DNA of 64,000 nucleotides from Stagonosporopsis chrysanthemi (lineage: Eukaryota > Ascomycota > Dothideomycetes > Pleosporales > Didymellaceae): assembly GCA_022560025.1 (NCBI GenBank), contig JAFISE010000065.1, forward strand, positions 1 to 64,000, written 5' to 3'. Shown in pieces: positions 12,814-24,640 of this stretch (position 1 is its first letter; each line of letters starts with the position of its first letter). The position numbers were made by a program, and so were the translations under genes. Under the pieces are notes generated by a model that saw only the letters and a list, made by a program, of their open reading frames with translations, was not told the DNA's origin and ran no database searches.

Positions 12814-13702
12814 TTAGACCTCTAGTTCGGACTCATCGATGGTCAGAGCCGCTGGAAGAACGTCTGCTGTGAGGTTTTCCAGGGTCCAATTCTTAGTCTC
12901 TGCCGGCACACGCTTCATCAGCGCCACGGCCAAGTCGCGTTGAAAGTCATTTGGCAGATCGTCCCAGTCCTCCATCAGGCTTCCACCCTCGTCATCTTCA
13001 AACTTGACGAACATCTCCACGAGGAGATTTCTTAGGCTGCAGGGTCCAGAAGTCTTTTCATACGCCCACTCAACAATGGCTGCGCTTGGGCGGCTTTCTT
13101 CGTCCACACTCACTTCGATGATTGACTGTATAACGGCATTGCAAAAGGCTTGGTCATCGAGATGCGTACCAATGGTGTATACCTCGACAAGGTCGTCATA
13201 CACGTCTTCCAATTCTTCGCCTCTGATGAGTATCTTAGCGTGATACAACCACTCGACATAGACCTCGAAGCCTCGTGCACCGAGAGTGGCCAGTGATTGT
13301 GCTTGAGGGGGTGGCTCTGCCCAGACGTGTCGGCACAGTGGACAATTCACCGTATCAGTGGCTTGTTTTGTCCATTCCTCAATGCATGCGTAGTGAAAGT
13401 TGCCGCCACATGAGGCGCGACAATATGTCAAGTCTTCGACAGCTGATCGGAGTTGTTCGTGGCAGATGGGACAATCACCTTCGACTGCACGTCTATTTGA
13501 CTGAGTGGCGTTCCGGAAGAAAGCGGAGGTCTTGCAGAGCAGGTTTTCGTGTACCTTGAACCGCTGCTTCTGGGGGCCAACCTTGCATGTGACTGTTCTG
13601 CGGCCGAGACTGTGTTTACATTAGTTTGATTTGAAAAACTAATCGTAGAACGTACTGGAACCCATGCTTCATGCGAACGCTCACACGTTGTACGGATGGC
13701 AT
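12814..13702 (-). CDS. RING-finger protein with the zinc finger inserted in a BTB/POZ fold
   Basis: Two exons, 13656-13702 and 12814-13609, with a 46 bp intron at 13610-13655 (GTACGT donor, ACTAAT branch, CACAG acceptor); the product is about 280 aa. An N-terminal stretch (VTCKVGPQKQRFKVHE then LLCKTSAFF) matches the first half of a fungal BTB/POZ domain. A RING-type finger follows: CPIC, CRASC, HYAC, CPLC, giving eight Cys/His ligands. After it comes GFEVYVEWLYHAKI and a helical region, resembling the second half of a BTB domain (the aromatic F..Y..WLY helix and what follows). Ubiquitin-ligase activity or adaptor function is inference. The gene at 25341 has the same order of parts and similar sequence across the BTB-RING junction (NRR...DC.ICHE). 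Start: the ATG at 13702 is the first in the exon; a second in-frame ATG lies at 13672. Confidence 0.8.
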
Positions 13703-14264
13703 CCTGCTGTAAACTTTCTGAGCTTTATAGATGTTTGTATGGATGTGTCAAAGTTGATGGTACGGTGCGTTATTGGCGGAGCCTGGACGACGCAACAGAG
13801 AGAAGTCTGAGGGAGTATGTAGTGAGAGAGCGTGGCTGAGGTGAAGTCCACTCTGATTTGGCGCATGATGGATGGCGCATCACCTCTTACTTGGTGCATA
13901 ATCGGTTCGAACGTCGGTGAGAGACCTGGGTACGGCATTTCCACTGCCATGTGTCGGCTGAGCAAGAGCAAATGCGCAACCAGCACCTCGTTTGCAACGA
14001 GACATCTCGAGTGACGAATTGATAGACGATGGTGTAGCGGTATGGTTATTACAACCCTACCCAAGTGGGCCATGGTAGACACTGGGAAGAGAAGCATGAC
14101 CACAACTCAACAACCGAACAAACTCCATTGATGCTACACCAAAGTACCGTGGTATGGCACTTGCCATACATGAGACGCGACGATAAACACCTTGAGGCCA
14201 GCGCTTGCAGCCCAGCGATGCAATGTCCCAATTGCAATACCAGAACGCCTTTGCCTGTCTCACC
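13703..14264. other. Intergenic region
   Basis: Lies between two minus-strand genes, downstream of the GH47 gene. A tRNA A-box-like string near 14,026 has no matching B box or cloverleaf. No gene seen. Confidence 0.5.
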
Positions 14265-17200
14265 CTACGACGGGCGTCTAAAAGGATGCGCTTCAGTATT
14301 CAGCACCCACTCATCCAAACTTATTAAATCCTCTTCTGCAAAAAGCAAGTAAAAGTACTTTAGCGTCTCCGCGAGCCAGAAGCTCTCCATGCTGTCGTTG
14401 AGCTCAGGCGTGGTCTTCGTCACGTCGTCAATGGCGGAGTTGCCAAATTGCGCAGCAGTGTGCCGGTTGATATTATAGAACATGCGCCATCCCGCCTCGC
14501 GCCAATAGTTGTCGCCGGTGATGCGGTACATGTACCATACGCTTTCAATAGCTTCTGGGCTGCCGAGATGTGAGTGAGCGTGCATGAAAATGGTAGAGCA
14601 TAAGGGATAGCATACCGGAGGATATAGTTTCGCGCGACGATACTTACGACGCCCTCAGGCAAGCGCTCCTCCTCAATGCGCTTCTTGACATACTCCTTGT
14701 GGCTAAGCACGGCCATTGGGCTGTACACGTATGGGAACTGTGGCGCAGTGACTGAGGGTAAGATCGGGCTGCCTAATTCAGTAATGTTGAGGTCCGATTG
14801 AACCTTCGTTGGTGGGCCTTCGCCTTCCTCTGGCTCACCACCCATGACAGATTCATGGTCCTGGTGAGGCGTATGTGGTACAGCAAGAGGTCGTACAGCA
14901 GCTGGAGGTGAGGGGTTTGCATCTTTCGCTGGAACTCCGGGGGTGTCTTCGACGTTGACGTGAGTAGCATCGTCTAGAAGATCGATCATTTGGCGGCGAT
15001 CAAGCGTATCTGCATAGACGTAAGAGGGCGTAGGGGTGGCTTGCGCTGCGACCTGAGGATTCGCGACAGGCTCAGGAGGTGCTGTATATGAAGCCATTGC
15101 CTCTTCGTACCATGCTGAGGCAGACGCTAATTGAATCTGGTAGAGCTGGAGTTGCTCCTGGTAGTTTTGAATGCGCCATTCCGACCGCGGATCAAGGAGT
15201 TCGTGATACAATGTCTCGTTCCAGGCGCAGTCAGTACGGCTCTTGCAGGGTATACCATCGTAGCCTTCAGGCATGATGCCAGTCGCTGTCATTGCATAAC
15301 CGTAAATGCAGCCCTCTGTGAGCTTCTTCGCAATCTCGAGGTCCTCTGGCCGGTCAAAGATTTTGGCACCCATGCCAAACATGCCACCGGCGAAGCACGT
15401 CAAATGGGCATTCTCGGGCTCAAGTTCAGCGTCAAGAGGATCATCCTTAGCGGACAAGACGTTGAATTTGCCCGAATGAAGGACGTCTTCTTCGTTGGGC
15501 AGCATGGGGCGAAATAGCAGGTGCTCCTTGACCACATCCATGGACCACTCATACATCGCCTGGTATTTCTCAACCTGTCCACCAAGCAGCAACCACTGTT
15601 TCGGAAGATACTCATAGGTGGAGTCGGACATACCACCCAGTGTGTACTCTTCACGACCGTATTGAGAAGACGAGACGAAGCCTTGTGGGATGCATGTAGG
15701 AGCTGCAGGTTCGGTCGGGATGGCTGACGAAGCTGCGTCAACCCTGATTTTGTCGGCATTTCCTTCCTGGAGCGCGAGCAGGTCAGCCTCCAAATCAGTA
15801 GCCTTTCCGGGTGGCGTCCTCTTGTTGATATTAGAGCTTCGCCGCTCAGGGGGAGGTAGTGCAGACATCTTCGCAGCATCACCAAGAGCAGCAAGCATAG
15901 GATCGACCAAACCCTCTGCAGGAGGAACCCAGGTCGGGTTGACTCCGTTTGGTGTTAGCACGATAGGATCAGGCAGGTCGAGCGGGATCATCTTCTTTCC
16001 ATCCTGCGAGAGGTGTTCGGTCGGCGTGGGCGTTGGTATTAGTTCTGTCCCTAGAACATCTTCAGAGGCAAGCCCGGGTAAGATTGGCAATTGCAACGGC
16101 ACGTCAATGGGGACGAGTTTGCAGCCTGAAGCATCCAAATATGTGGGCCACATTCCTGGTAGCCTTGTGTTGTTCTGAAATTCTTCTAGATAGTCGGTTA
16201 TGCGTGCAATAGCATCGTAGTACTTATGTTCTCCAGTAAGCTGTGCGAGCCTTGTGAACTCCATCGAGAGCGATCCAATTTCAGCCAAAACGACGCGAGT
16301 GCTTGCACGATGAGCATTGGATGCAAATTGCGACCTCCAGTAGTAGTATGTCTCCGGCATACGGTTCGGCGTGTCGAAGGCGCTGTAGAGGACCTCTGCG
16401 AGCTCTACTGCCTTATCCAGAAGGACCTTGTACTGCTGGCCACTCACGTCGTATGCTGCCAGCAGCCCACCGAGGTATCGGATTGTTGTCTCGAAAAGCG
16501 GAATGTCGGCGCGGGAAGTGGTCGTGAAATCGATCGTCGAAACTGCCTTGACGGCATCAGCAAATTCCTCCTTGAGCCCCATGATCCATAGTGTATCCAA
16601 CGCGTCAACTAAAGTCGCTCGCCAGCCAGCAAAAGGATCTTTGAATTCGCCAGACACGGGCTTGAGCTCGTCGTGCTCGAAAGCTCGCTCGCGATATCCT
16701 TTCCATGACTTCTTGAAAACGTCTCGAATTGCGTTTAGCTTTGCGGTGCGTGCAGCCTTGAGTTCTGGATTCTCGGGCTTGAAGTCGTACTGTATCTTCT
16801 TGATCGGCTTCGACCGGCCACCTGGCAGCTTCATCATCGACTGGGGTGGTACCGGGAACTTCTCAGGCAGCTTCGACCAGTACACGGGCTCGATGCTCGA
16901 CTCCTCCTCCACAAATACGTTCGCAGGATTGCCTGGTCGACCAGGGCCAGGGGTGGGGACGGTTGGAAGGTGCAGCTGCGGCAGCTGGGGTGTAACGACG
17001 GGGCTTGACACGGGCGCGGCGGACGACTTCCTGCCAGCAGGAGTGTCGACAGGCGCAGCTGGCGGCGGCGGCGTCTGGAGTGGTGTCTTTCTTGTCGCAG
17101 CGGGCACATCGAGTTCCAGTTTTCTCGTCTCCTGCACAACCACATTGGGCTTGTGAATGTATTGCACCGCGTCCTCCGCTGCATCGCCCAGTCGTCCTGC

Positions 17201-17314
17201 GGCGCTCGACGCAGCTTCCCGCCATGTTGCTCCTGACGTGCCGAATTTGTAGACTGCGAAGATGGTAATGACGGCAAATACGAGGAATACTCGGTATCTC
17301 CTCATTCGAAACAT
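14265..17314 (-). CDS. GH47 class I alpha-1,2-mannosidase, type II membrane protein
   Basis: Predicted mannosyl-oligosaccharide 1,2-alpha-mannosidase trimming N-glycans in the ER/Golgi. Two exons, 14616-17314 and 14265-14559; the 56 bp intron 14560-14615 (GTATGC...GGCAG) splits the Arg codon of the conserved RPEAIES motif. The product is about 997 aa, roughly twice a typical GH47 catalytic domain. A single membrane anchor spans residues 8-22, then a Pro/Ser-rich stem to about 150. Catalytic-domain landmarks: DALDTLWIMGL (about 238), ETTIRYLGG (275), LGGMSDSTYEYLPKQW (559), LTCFAGGMFGMG (638), RPEAIES (900) and NTEAHPF near the C-terminus (Thr of NTEAH is the calcium ligand in the family). Two Pro/Ser/Thr-rich insertions, about 405-550 and 740-860, interrupt the barrel. 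Confidence 0.93.
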
Positions 17315-17387
17315 AATTGCAGTGCGTGCAGTGCAGCACGCGTGGAATCGTAAGACGTGGCCGTATTTACAATTCCAGGGAATGCGT

Positions 17388-17414
17388 CAGACGTCACAGA
17401 CGTCACAGACGTCC
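17388..17414. promoter_or_regulatory. Triple CRE-like repeat upstream of the GH47 gene
   Basis: Three head-to-tail 9 bp units, CAGACGTCA twice then CAGACGTCC, centred about 85 bp upstream of the GH47 start codon. ACGT-core elements of this kind bind bZIP factors of the CREB/ATF or Hac1 type. The secretory function of the gene makes stress control plausible, but that is inference. Confidence 0.4.
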
Positions 17415-18248
17415 TAGCTTTGCAGTCGAAATGTATTCGCGCAACCATATGCGACTGGAATGATCGCGTGGTCGATCAGGCGGCGTTTTAGGGGATGGTT
17501 GGGTTTAGGCGGTGCGAGCGCTCGACGCTGCAATAGAGCAAATTGAACAGAGCTGTCCCTTCAGAATGAGGGGAGGAAGAAGACGGCGTAACGAAGAAAC
17601 CAAAACGGAGGCAGAATAGATTGACAGGCACACAGAGAGCGTGCCTGGCTGGAAGTCACGGCCTTGGCTTCCGAGAGGAACTCTAGTATGCACGATCCAC
17701 CAAGATCGCCGAGGGCGTAGGTACCTGGTTAGCCAGGGCGCCAGGGTCCAGCTACAGGACCCGGGTATGGGATAGCGCTTCTCATCTGAGTCGAGGAGTG
17801 ATTCGCAGTAGCCTTCTCCGAGGCTCAATTGATCGAGAGGTCGAAGACTATTTGCTGCGATGTGACAGCGCTTTCCATATGCGACTTGTGGACAGACGCG
17901 CTGCCGCGGCACGGATTTAGAACGCCCCCCGCACCCATGTTTGGCAACTTAGGGCTAGTGGATTAAGCTTAACTTTCCTGCAAGGATATGGTCTACGGAG
18001 AGATTTCAAGAACGATGGGCAGACAGTTGTGAGCAGACGACTTGGATTCAGAAAGGTTCAACATGAGCAGCAACGAAATAGCACGTGGTACAGGATGGTG
18101 CAGGCAGTGTGATTCATGGTTCATGTCTTAAACGCTCAGATCGTTTCTCCCATCTACCAAGCTCCACCGTTGCTCAGCGGATGCAGGGGCGTGCAATCGC
18201 TGCAGGCCGTGCGCTGCACCTACTGTCCCCTTTAAGGGTCTTTTATAC
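17415..18248. other. Intergenic, no gene seen
   Basis: About 830 bp between the GH47 promoter and the 3' end of the FHA gene. The minus-strand frame 17505-17912 has no recognisable domain and is not called. Confidence 0.5.
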
Positions 18249-19541
18249 TCAATCCTTTTTTTCCTCAGGCGGTGGTAACATTACCACATATTCGCGCTCG
18301 CTGCCTGCAAATCGTAAAATGTCCTTGTCCCTCAGCTCAAAGTAGCGGCTTGCCTCCATGTCCTTGCCGTTTAGTTCTGTTCCGTTGCTGCTTTCCAGGT
18401 CGATTACATAGGGTTTGACCCTTCCCCTCGTGCTTTTCACCCCAAACTCATCCTCTACAACCTTCTGTATGTATCTGAACTGTATCACCGCATGCTGGCC
18501 GCTCGAGCTCGGGTGCTCCAGGACGTAATCCACCACCTCGTGCGAGCGTCCCAGGAGCCAACAGCTCTTCTGCCACAGCTCGATCGTGTCGACTACGTCA
18601 TCGCCCTTGAAAACAAACATGCGCCACAGTTGAGACGGAGGCGGTTTGCGCGCTTCGGCAGGTTCGTGATATTTGAGTGAAATCTTCGTGCCCTCAACGC
18701 GATTGGCATGATTTGCGAGTGCGCCAGTTGTCTTGAAGTTGGGCTTCTCCTTATTGACAGGCGCTCCACCGTACTTGGTAGGTGCTTGTGTCGAGTTGTC
18801 GACACCACGGAACGAGACCTCTTGATCGGGCAGAGGCTTTTTGTTTCTTTGGTGCGGCGATCGTGAACGTGATCGTGTTCGACTACGACGACGGCGCTTT
18901 GGTGGCGGTGATCTAGAGACGGAAAGCGAACGTGTGCGGTGTTTGCGTGCTCGGATAGCTACAGGAGAGCGTGAGCGTTTCTTGTCGCGTGATCTGTCTC
19001 TGCGTCGGCGGTCGCGCGAAGGCGAGCGATCACGTCTGCTTCGTCTGTCTCGCGACCGATCTCGTCTACGGCGTCTGTCGGTATCTCTGTCTTTTGAGCG
19101 GTCGCGCCGCCTGTCTTTCGACCTTTCACGCCGCTTCTCTACGGATCGATCCCTTCGTTTGCTGTCCTTCGACTTGTCGCGCCGCCTGTCTCTAGAGCGA
19201 TCTTGGCGGCGGTCCCTCGATCTGTCCTTCCTTCCGTCCCGTGAGCTGTCCCGAGGCTTCTTGTATGGCTCTGGTGAGCCACCCCGCCCACGCCTGCTCA
19301 AGCTTGCTGCTGGCGAAGCATCTCTTGGGATTTGGTCTCTCGAGCCGCTCCTTGGCTTCCTGTCTCGTGACTTACTTCTCGATCGGCGGCGTGATGAGAC
19401 TGAGGGTTCCTTGCTTGCGCGTTCTGGCTCCTTGCTTGCAACTCTTTCGGCCACCACGCGCGGCGGAGTAGGAGCCTCGCCTCTAGCAAGCTGCTGAGTG
19501 AGCAGTCGTCGCTGGCTGAACGGTGACAGGTCCCGCGCCAT
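18249..19541 (-). CDS. FHA-domain RS-rich protein, SNIP1/Pml1-type splicing factor
   Basis: Intronless, 430 aa. Residues 45 to about 225 are an almost continuous run of RS/RD/RDRS dipeptides typical of pre-mRNA splicing regulators. Residues about 305-425 form a forkhead-associated (FHA) domain: LLGRSHEVVDYVLEHPS with SSGQHAVIQF, then DLESSNGTELNG, the phosphothreonine-binding core. This order matches Smad nuclear-interacting protein 1 and yeast Pml1, a RES-complex subunit that retains unspliced RNA in the nucleus; that role is taken from the family. The RS tract gives long spurious antisense frames (for example 18841-19497 on the plus strand). Confidence 0.9.
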   Translation of the reverse strand: MARDLSPFSQRRLLTQQLARGEAPTPPRVVAERVASKEPERASKEPSVSSRRRSRSKSRDRKPRSGSRDQIPRDASPAASLSRRGRGGSPEPYKKPRDSSRDGRKDRSRDRRQDRSRDRRRDKSKDSKRRDRSVEKRRERSKDRRRDRSKDRDTDRRRRRDRSRDRRSRRDRSPSRDRRRRDRSRDKKRSRSPVAIRARKHRTRSLSVSRSPPPKRRRRSRTRSRSRSPHQRNKKPLPDQEVSFRGVDNSTQAPTKYGGAPVNKEKPNFKTTGALANHANRVEGTKISLKYHEPAEARKPPPSQLWRMFVFKGDDVVDTIELWQKSCWLLGRSHEVVDYVLEHPSSSGQHAVIQFRYIQKVVEDEFGVKSTRGRVKPYVIDLESSNGTELNGKDMEASRYFELRDKDILRFAGSEREYVVMLPPPEEKKD

Positions 19542-20625
19542 ATTGCGACGGCTTCTTTGGGGGCGACCGAACTGCGGCGCAATTGGGGCCGTCTTATCGT
19601 TTCAGGTCGCGTAGGCGGTCGGAAAAGTGGTGTCGGCTTGCTGTTTTCTTAAAACCGTTGAGAGATTCAAAGGCGGTATGACATTGTGTCTTGCCGGACA
19701 GCAATTGTGTTACTGTAAAACTTCTATGAAAGGCTGCTGCAGGTTCGTGGCAGCCGTTCGCGGTTTCCAAAAGACGATCGAAAACGCGAGAACGGGTCCG
19801 TGCTTCATTGGCTCCTTCCTGCAGTCTCGTCACAAGGCAGGCGCTTCCTCTTTCATTCACCATGCGCCAATTCGTCCATCCCTTCGTCTGGCGTCCAACT
19901 GCGTCCTGATGGAGGCGCGGCTTGAATTTGTGCTGCTCTCTCCGCGCGTCTCATCCACTCAGCTGTTGGCCCCGAGTCAGACATGCACGCCACTCTCGGC
20001 GGTCATTGTGCACCGAAACATGACAGCGGACATTTGCGCAATGGCAAAACCGCCGCCATCCGTAGTCAGAAAGTTTCGAGATCCTTTACTGAATGTCACT
20101 CCGGCCCCAATTGCGTTCTGCTTTGCTGTCAACTTCCAACCTTCGTTTTCCTTTGTTGTAGTCTACAATTCATCATAATGTCTTAATACCCCCTTATCGT
20201 CCACCACACGTGTGTGGCCGTCACCATGAGTTCTAAAAGGCTCTTTTCTTGGTCGAAACGACAGTCCAATGTAGAACCGTACTACAAAACAGGTGGGCTG
20301 CTGCCCATCGAGACAATGGGCAGCGAGCCTTGCAACACCGTAGAAGCAAAGGTATGGGTGAAGCAGTGCGATGAGCTGGCAGTGATGCGCGTCGACGTGT
20401 CGCGCGATGCGGGATGATGGTGACCGTGAGCGAAGCATGCCGAGCGCAGCTGCAGGGTGCTTCGACGTTGTGACAGTGTATTCGCTGACGTGCTGCAAGG
20501 ACACCCAAAAGGCACGAAGGCGGCCCTCCGACCTCATCATAATCCCTCCAGACAACCAGCATCTCGCATCAAGCCCCCTGTCATCGCCATACAATGCCCC
20601 TCTTTTCAGTTCGACTTCCAATCTC
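19542..20625. promoter_or_regulatory. Divergent intergenic region, FHA gene and coiled-coil gene
   Basis: About 1.1 kb between two head-to-head genes; it must contain both promoters. The part from 20407 is open in frame with the plus-strand gene and could be coding if an upstream ATG is used. Confidence 0.5.
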
Positions 20626-23600
20626 ATGGCTGTCTTTAATGACATGCTACGCTCACCAGCATTGAGCGCTGACGCATGTCCGAGGTCCGCTTCCGTACAT
20701 AAGCCTCTCCCTACCCGGCCACGCTCGAGCTCTGTATCAGCAAGCCCAGACCTACCGGTCGAGCTGCCTGGATCTCTCCTTCAGCGTAATCAGGGCTTTC
20801 CTTATATTGAGACCCAAGATTTTGTGCCCAGTCGACCTATCTCACAGAACGTTCGAAGAGGTACTCATCCGCCCGACAGGAATTCTGAGGATGAAGGCGA
20901 CATTTTTGACTTGCTGCATCTGTTTCCTGAGCCATTGAATCATTCGAAAAGCGTCCCGAGTTTGAACACTGGCTACCGACAAAGCGCTATGAAATCCTCA
21001 CGTGTCGGGGCTGCTTCTAGCACGAGTGCGGATAGGTCGAAACCACACAGAGTGCACCCTAGGAAAGGGCTGAGCGACATCGAGTGGCAGACACCTTCAG
21101 ACTCACATCCAACCAACATTGCTGTAACCGCAGACTCTTTTCGGAACAACGATACCACCGATGGGATGGTGTTAGCATCTGACATGTTACCGCAGCCGTC
21201 ACAAGTAGTCCTCGAAGCGGGAAACAAGAACAGACCTGCCGAGAGACGCGCAAACCGCCGGAATGATGTAAGTACCAGTTGTTTCTTCATCGTGGTGCAT
21301 CAGTCGCCAAGTTCAGGCTGCGCATAACGAAACTGTTTCAGGTCGATCGCATCGATTGTCTCTGCCTTTATGGAACACTCCCTGCCTGAATTAAATGGTC
21401 ACTTGGGCCGTGATCGACCATAGTATGCGTTTCAGGATTGTTGTTGTCGGCACGGTCGTCTCACTGCGGACGCATAGGACGTAGCTGCCATAACAAAGGC
21501 AAGGCTGTCGGCAGGCGCACAGTGCGACAACACCAACCTCTTCTTTTTCACGTTCACTACCAATGCACAGCACAACCTGCGGCCTTCAAATGTCAAGGGC
21601 GGTTCGCTAATTGTGAGCAGCTCGTCACACCTCTCACACCTAAACCATCGACAGCGCGTGGCACGACCCCCGAGAATTTGCAGAACACCACTGCGACGCA
21701 AGATCAGACCATAGCGACGTTGCGTGCGCAGTTCAGGGGTTTGAGAGCGTCGCACGAAGCACACGTGTCGAGCCTTGCAGAAGCGCGCGCTGCAGAGGTT
21801 GCATCACTTCGAAATTACACAAGGCTATTGGAAGAGCAACTAGCACAGCGTTCTAGCCTGCGTCACAGTGAGTGTGATTGTGTTTCCTTGCGTGCTCCTC
21901 ATTTTGCTTTCTTTGCTTCGTACTTATTACATTTGCCCAATGATAGTTGACGATGTTCGGAGTTCATGTTCGCCACTAAAAACAGCTTCTGGGTTTCTGC
22001 AGCTCTAGCCAGGGGCAGCAGTCACTACTGAAGTTAATCAGGCCCTAAGGCACGACTGGCAGTTCAACGGTCGCGTAGTCCTGATCTAACCATGCAACAG
22101 ACGTAACGACTTCAGCTGATGCGCAACTAGCCTCAGGAATTGACCCCCTGGTTTTCTTGGACACGAGCGATTCTCCCTCCACACTCAGCCGCGAGAGCTC
22201 GCAACACACGGCAGCTACATCTGCCAGCTCGACGCTGTCGGGTTGGAACGTGCCTGAGAAAGAATCGCAATTCCCCGGAAACTTACAAGACAGCCCGGAA
22301 ATGGAGAGCTTGAAACGCAAACTGAGCACTACACGTCGGCCGTCGACCGCAGATCGCAACCTTTTGCCCGAGCTCAACCAGTATAAGCAGAACAATGCAG
22401 CCTTACAAACACAGATCAGCTCATTGATGGCGAAATTAAACGAGTCCAAAAAAAGCGAGAAGTCATTGAGGTTGGCACTTCAAGATGTTGAGCAGAGGTG
22501 TGCTACGGCTGAACGCCAGTCGAGCGAGGCTCAGCAGCTGGCGTCGAATGCAGAAGCACTTCAAAACACCATTGATCATCTCGAGAGCCGACTTGAACTT
22601 GCGAACACCGAGAAACTGGACGCGCAAGAAGAGCTGTTTAACATCCGGGCTTTGAAGTCACCGTTTGACGCTCACTTCCCGGAAATGCAGCTGGCGGCGC
22701 AGACTGCCCATGAAAGTATGGACACAGTCTTCTCGACCGGTTCGGACCAACTCCCAGATCCAAATGCAACCCCGCCCAGCCTTGTTGCGCACATTGAGCA
22801 GCTGCATGATGAAATCAGGCGAAAGAATGCTTACATCACGGATCTGGAGAGCGACAACTCCCAAATGCAGCAAATGCTCGATCAAATGCATCAACAGTGC
22901 GACGAGATCAACTTGCAACTCGAAATTCAGAATGGATTTTTGGGAAAGACCAGAGAAACAGATGCGTATATTGAACAGCTACGGGCCGCAATATTGGACC
23001 GTGAGGCCGTTATAGCAGAGAAAGAGAAAGCGGTACGCAATGTCGAAAGACAGCTAGAGCATCACAAACTTCTTCTACAGGCAGAGATACGCAAGCACGC
23101 AACAACATCACGTTACTTCAATAACGAAAGCAATCCGCTTCCAGAGCTGACCGCTCTTGCAACGAAGAGTGACATCGACAGATGGGTCCAGAAGCTCAAT
23201 CAGCGCCTGCGAAAAGTCACGCCCATGAGTCCAAACAAAAACTCGGAAAACACGCTTGATGCCCGTGTCGAGGATATGCGCAACGAGATCGACTTTTACG
23301 TCCGAGAGATCATTTATTACAAGCTGGATATTCGGGGTTATAAGAGCGACATCAAAAAGCTGAACAAGATCACGGCACAGTTGGGCAGCTATGGAAACAG
23401 GGCTAGTGACCTCGATTCCGACACATCCTCGCTGCGGCCGGCCCCCACTCCAAGCCGTGCGCGATTCTTATCGACAACACCAGAGCTGAAGAGCTCAGGT
23501 TACCCATCACCTGCTTTTGCTGCCCCCGTCAGCGCCAACACTAGTTCGGCTCGAGCCTTGACGCCGCCAGTATCAACGACTGCCGATAGCCCGAACATGT

Positions 23601-24640
23601 CGCTGTCAGAGCAGCCGAACCAAGTATCCGATGCTTATCTGGAGACAGGGTCAAGGCAGCCAATGACACCGCAGACACCGTCCAAGGGCACTGTCACCGG
23701 TGCAGCGCGTGCGGCACCCGTAATATCTGATGGCCATGCTACAGAGCATGATCCGGCTGCAAGCAACACGCACAGGCATGTGTCTACCAAAACCCAGGAA
23801 ACCACATCAATGCCAACATATGGTGATCATCTAGATATGCTCGCTCTCGCTATGGGTGATCTGGTGCCATCATCGTCTGGCAACACCGACTTTCCTACAC
23901 GTCCAAATTATGATCGTCCAATGATAGAGCGAGATGTATCTGGTGCATCAACAGTGCGCCCAGTTATACCCACTTCAAAGTTTTCGCAAGAGTTTCTTTC
24001 AAATTCACTCTCATCACAACCGCAGCATACTTCCCACACGCGGGTCGGCTCAGGCTCGAGTGTGTTGAGCTACAATCTGCAGCCTCATTCGACAGCAGCA
24101 CGGTCAGAACGAAAGCACAGTAGTTCATCGAGTACAGGCATTCCTTTCGTTCTTGCCATGAGTTCTCCAAACAATCCTGCCATTGCAGTTGCCGCCAAAA
24201 ACATGCCGCTCACACGCCCGCACAAGTCTACTTCCACGACATCGAAGGCCGGCATCGATGGAACCATGGCTTCTTCCACACCTGTATCATCACCTACAAG
24301 CATTGCAACTTCATCATCAATGCCGATTGCATCTTCACCGACCCCAACAGGACAGAAACGCAAACTCAGCTTGTCGTTCAGGCGGCAAGAGAGTGAGGTC
24401 TTCAAGACACCGACTCATTCACGAAGCATGAGCGGCGGCAGTATCCGCACTGCGATCCGGTGGACGAAAGGCACTACTGCAGAGAAGGAGAAAGATAAGG
24501 AGATTCAAGTCAGGAAGGACAGCATTGGAATGCCACAGCCTCTAAGCATTCCTCTGCAACTCGAGAGAGGAACAGACTTTCCAGACTTCGACAGCAAGAC
24601 ATTTGTCTCCGCAATCACGTACGAAAAAAGGGAGTTGTAA
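20626..24640 (+). CDS. Large Ser/Pro-rich coiled-coil protein, function unknown
   Basis: Not a family I recognise by name. Proposed exons: 20626-21267, 21621-21867 and 22101-24640, about 1,142 aa. The donors GTAAGT (21268) and GTGAGT (21868) and acceptors GAGCAG (21620) and CAACAG (22100, CTAAC branch) agree in phase. The first intron as drawn is 353 bp, long for this genome, so a small exon (for example starting at 21317 after a 49 bp intron) may be missed. The N-terminal 214 residues are low-complexity and Ser/Pro-rich; a heptad-type coiled coil (LRAQFRGLRASHEAHV onward) runs through exon 2 and to about residue 620. The rest is disordered Ser/Thr/Pro sequence with several TPxTP motifs. Start: the ATG at 20626; an in-frame ATG at 20407 would add 73 residues. 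Confidence 0.7.

Noticed and set aside
14026..14050. tRNA A-box-like string (TGGTGTAGCGG)
   Set aside because: No B box, no T arm and no acceptor stem can be drawn around it.
18841..19497. 218-codon plus-strand frame
   Set aside because: Antisense shadow of the RS-repeat region of the FHA gene; composed of repeated RSR/LSR strings with no domain.
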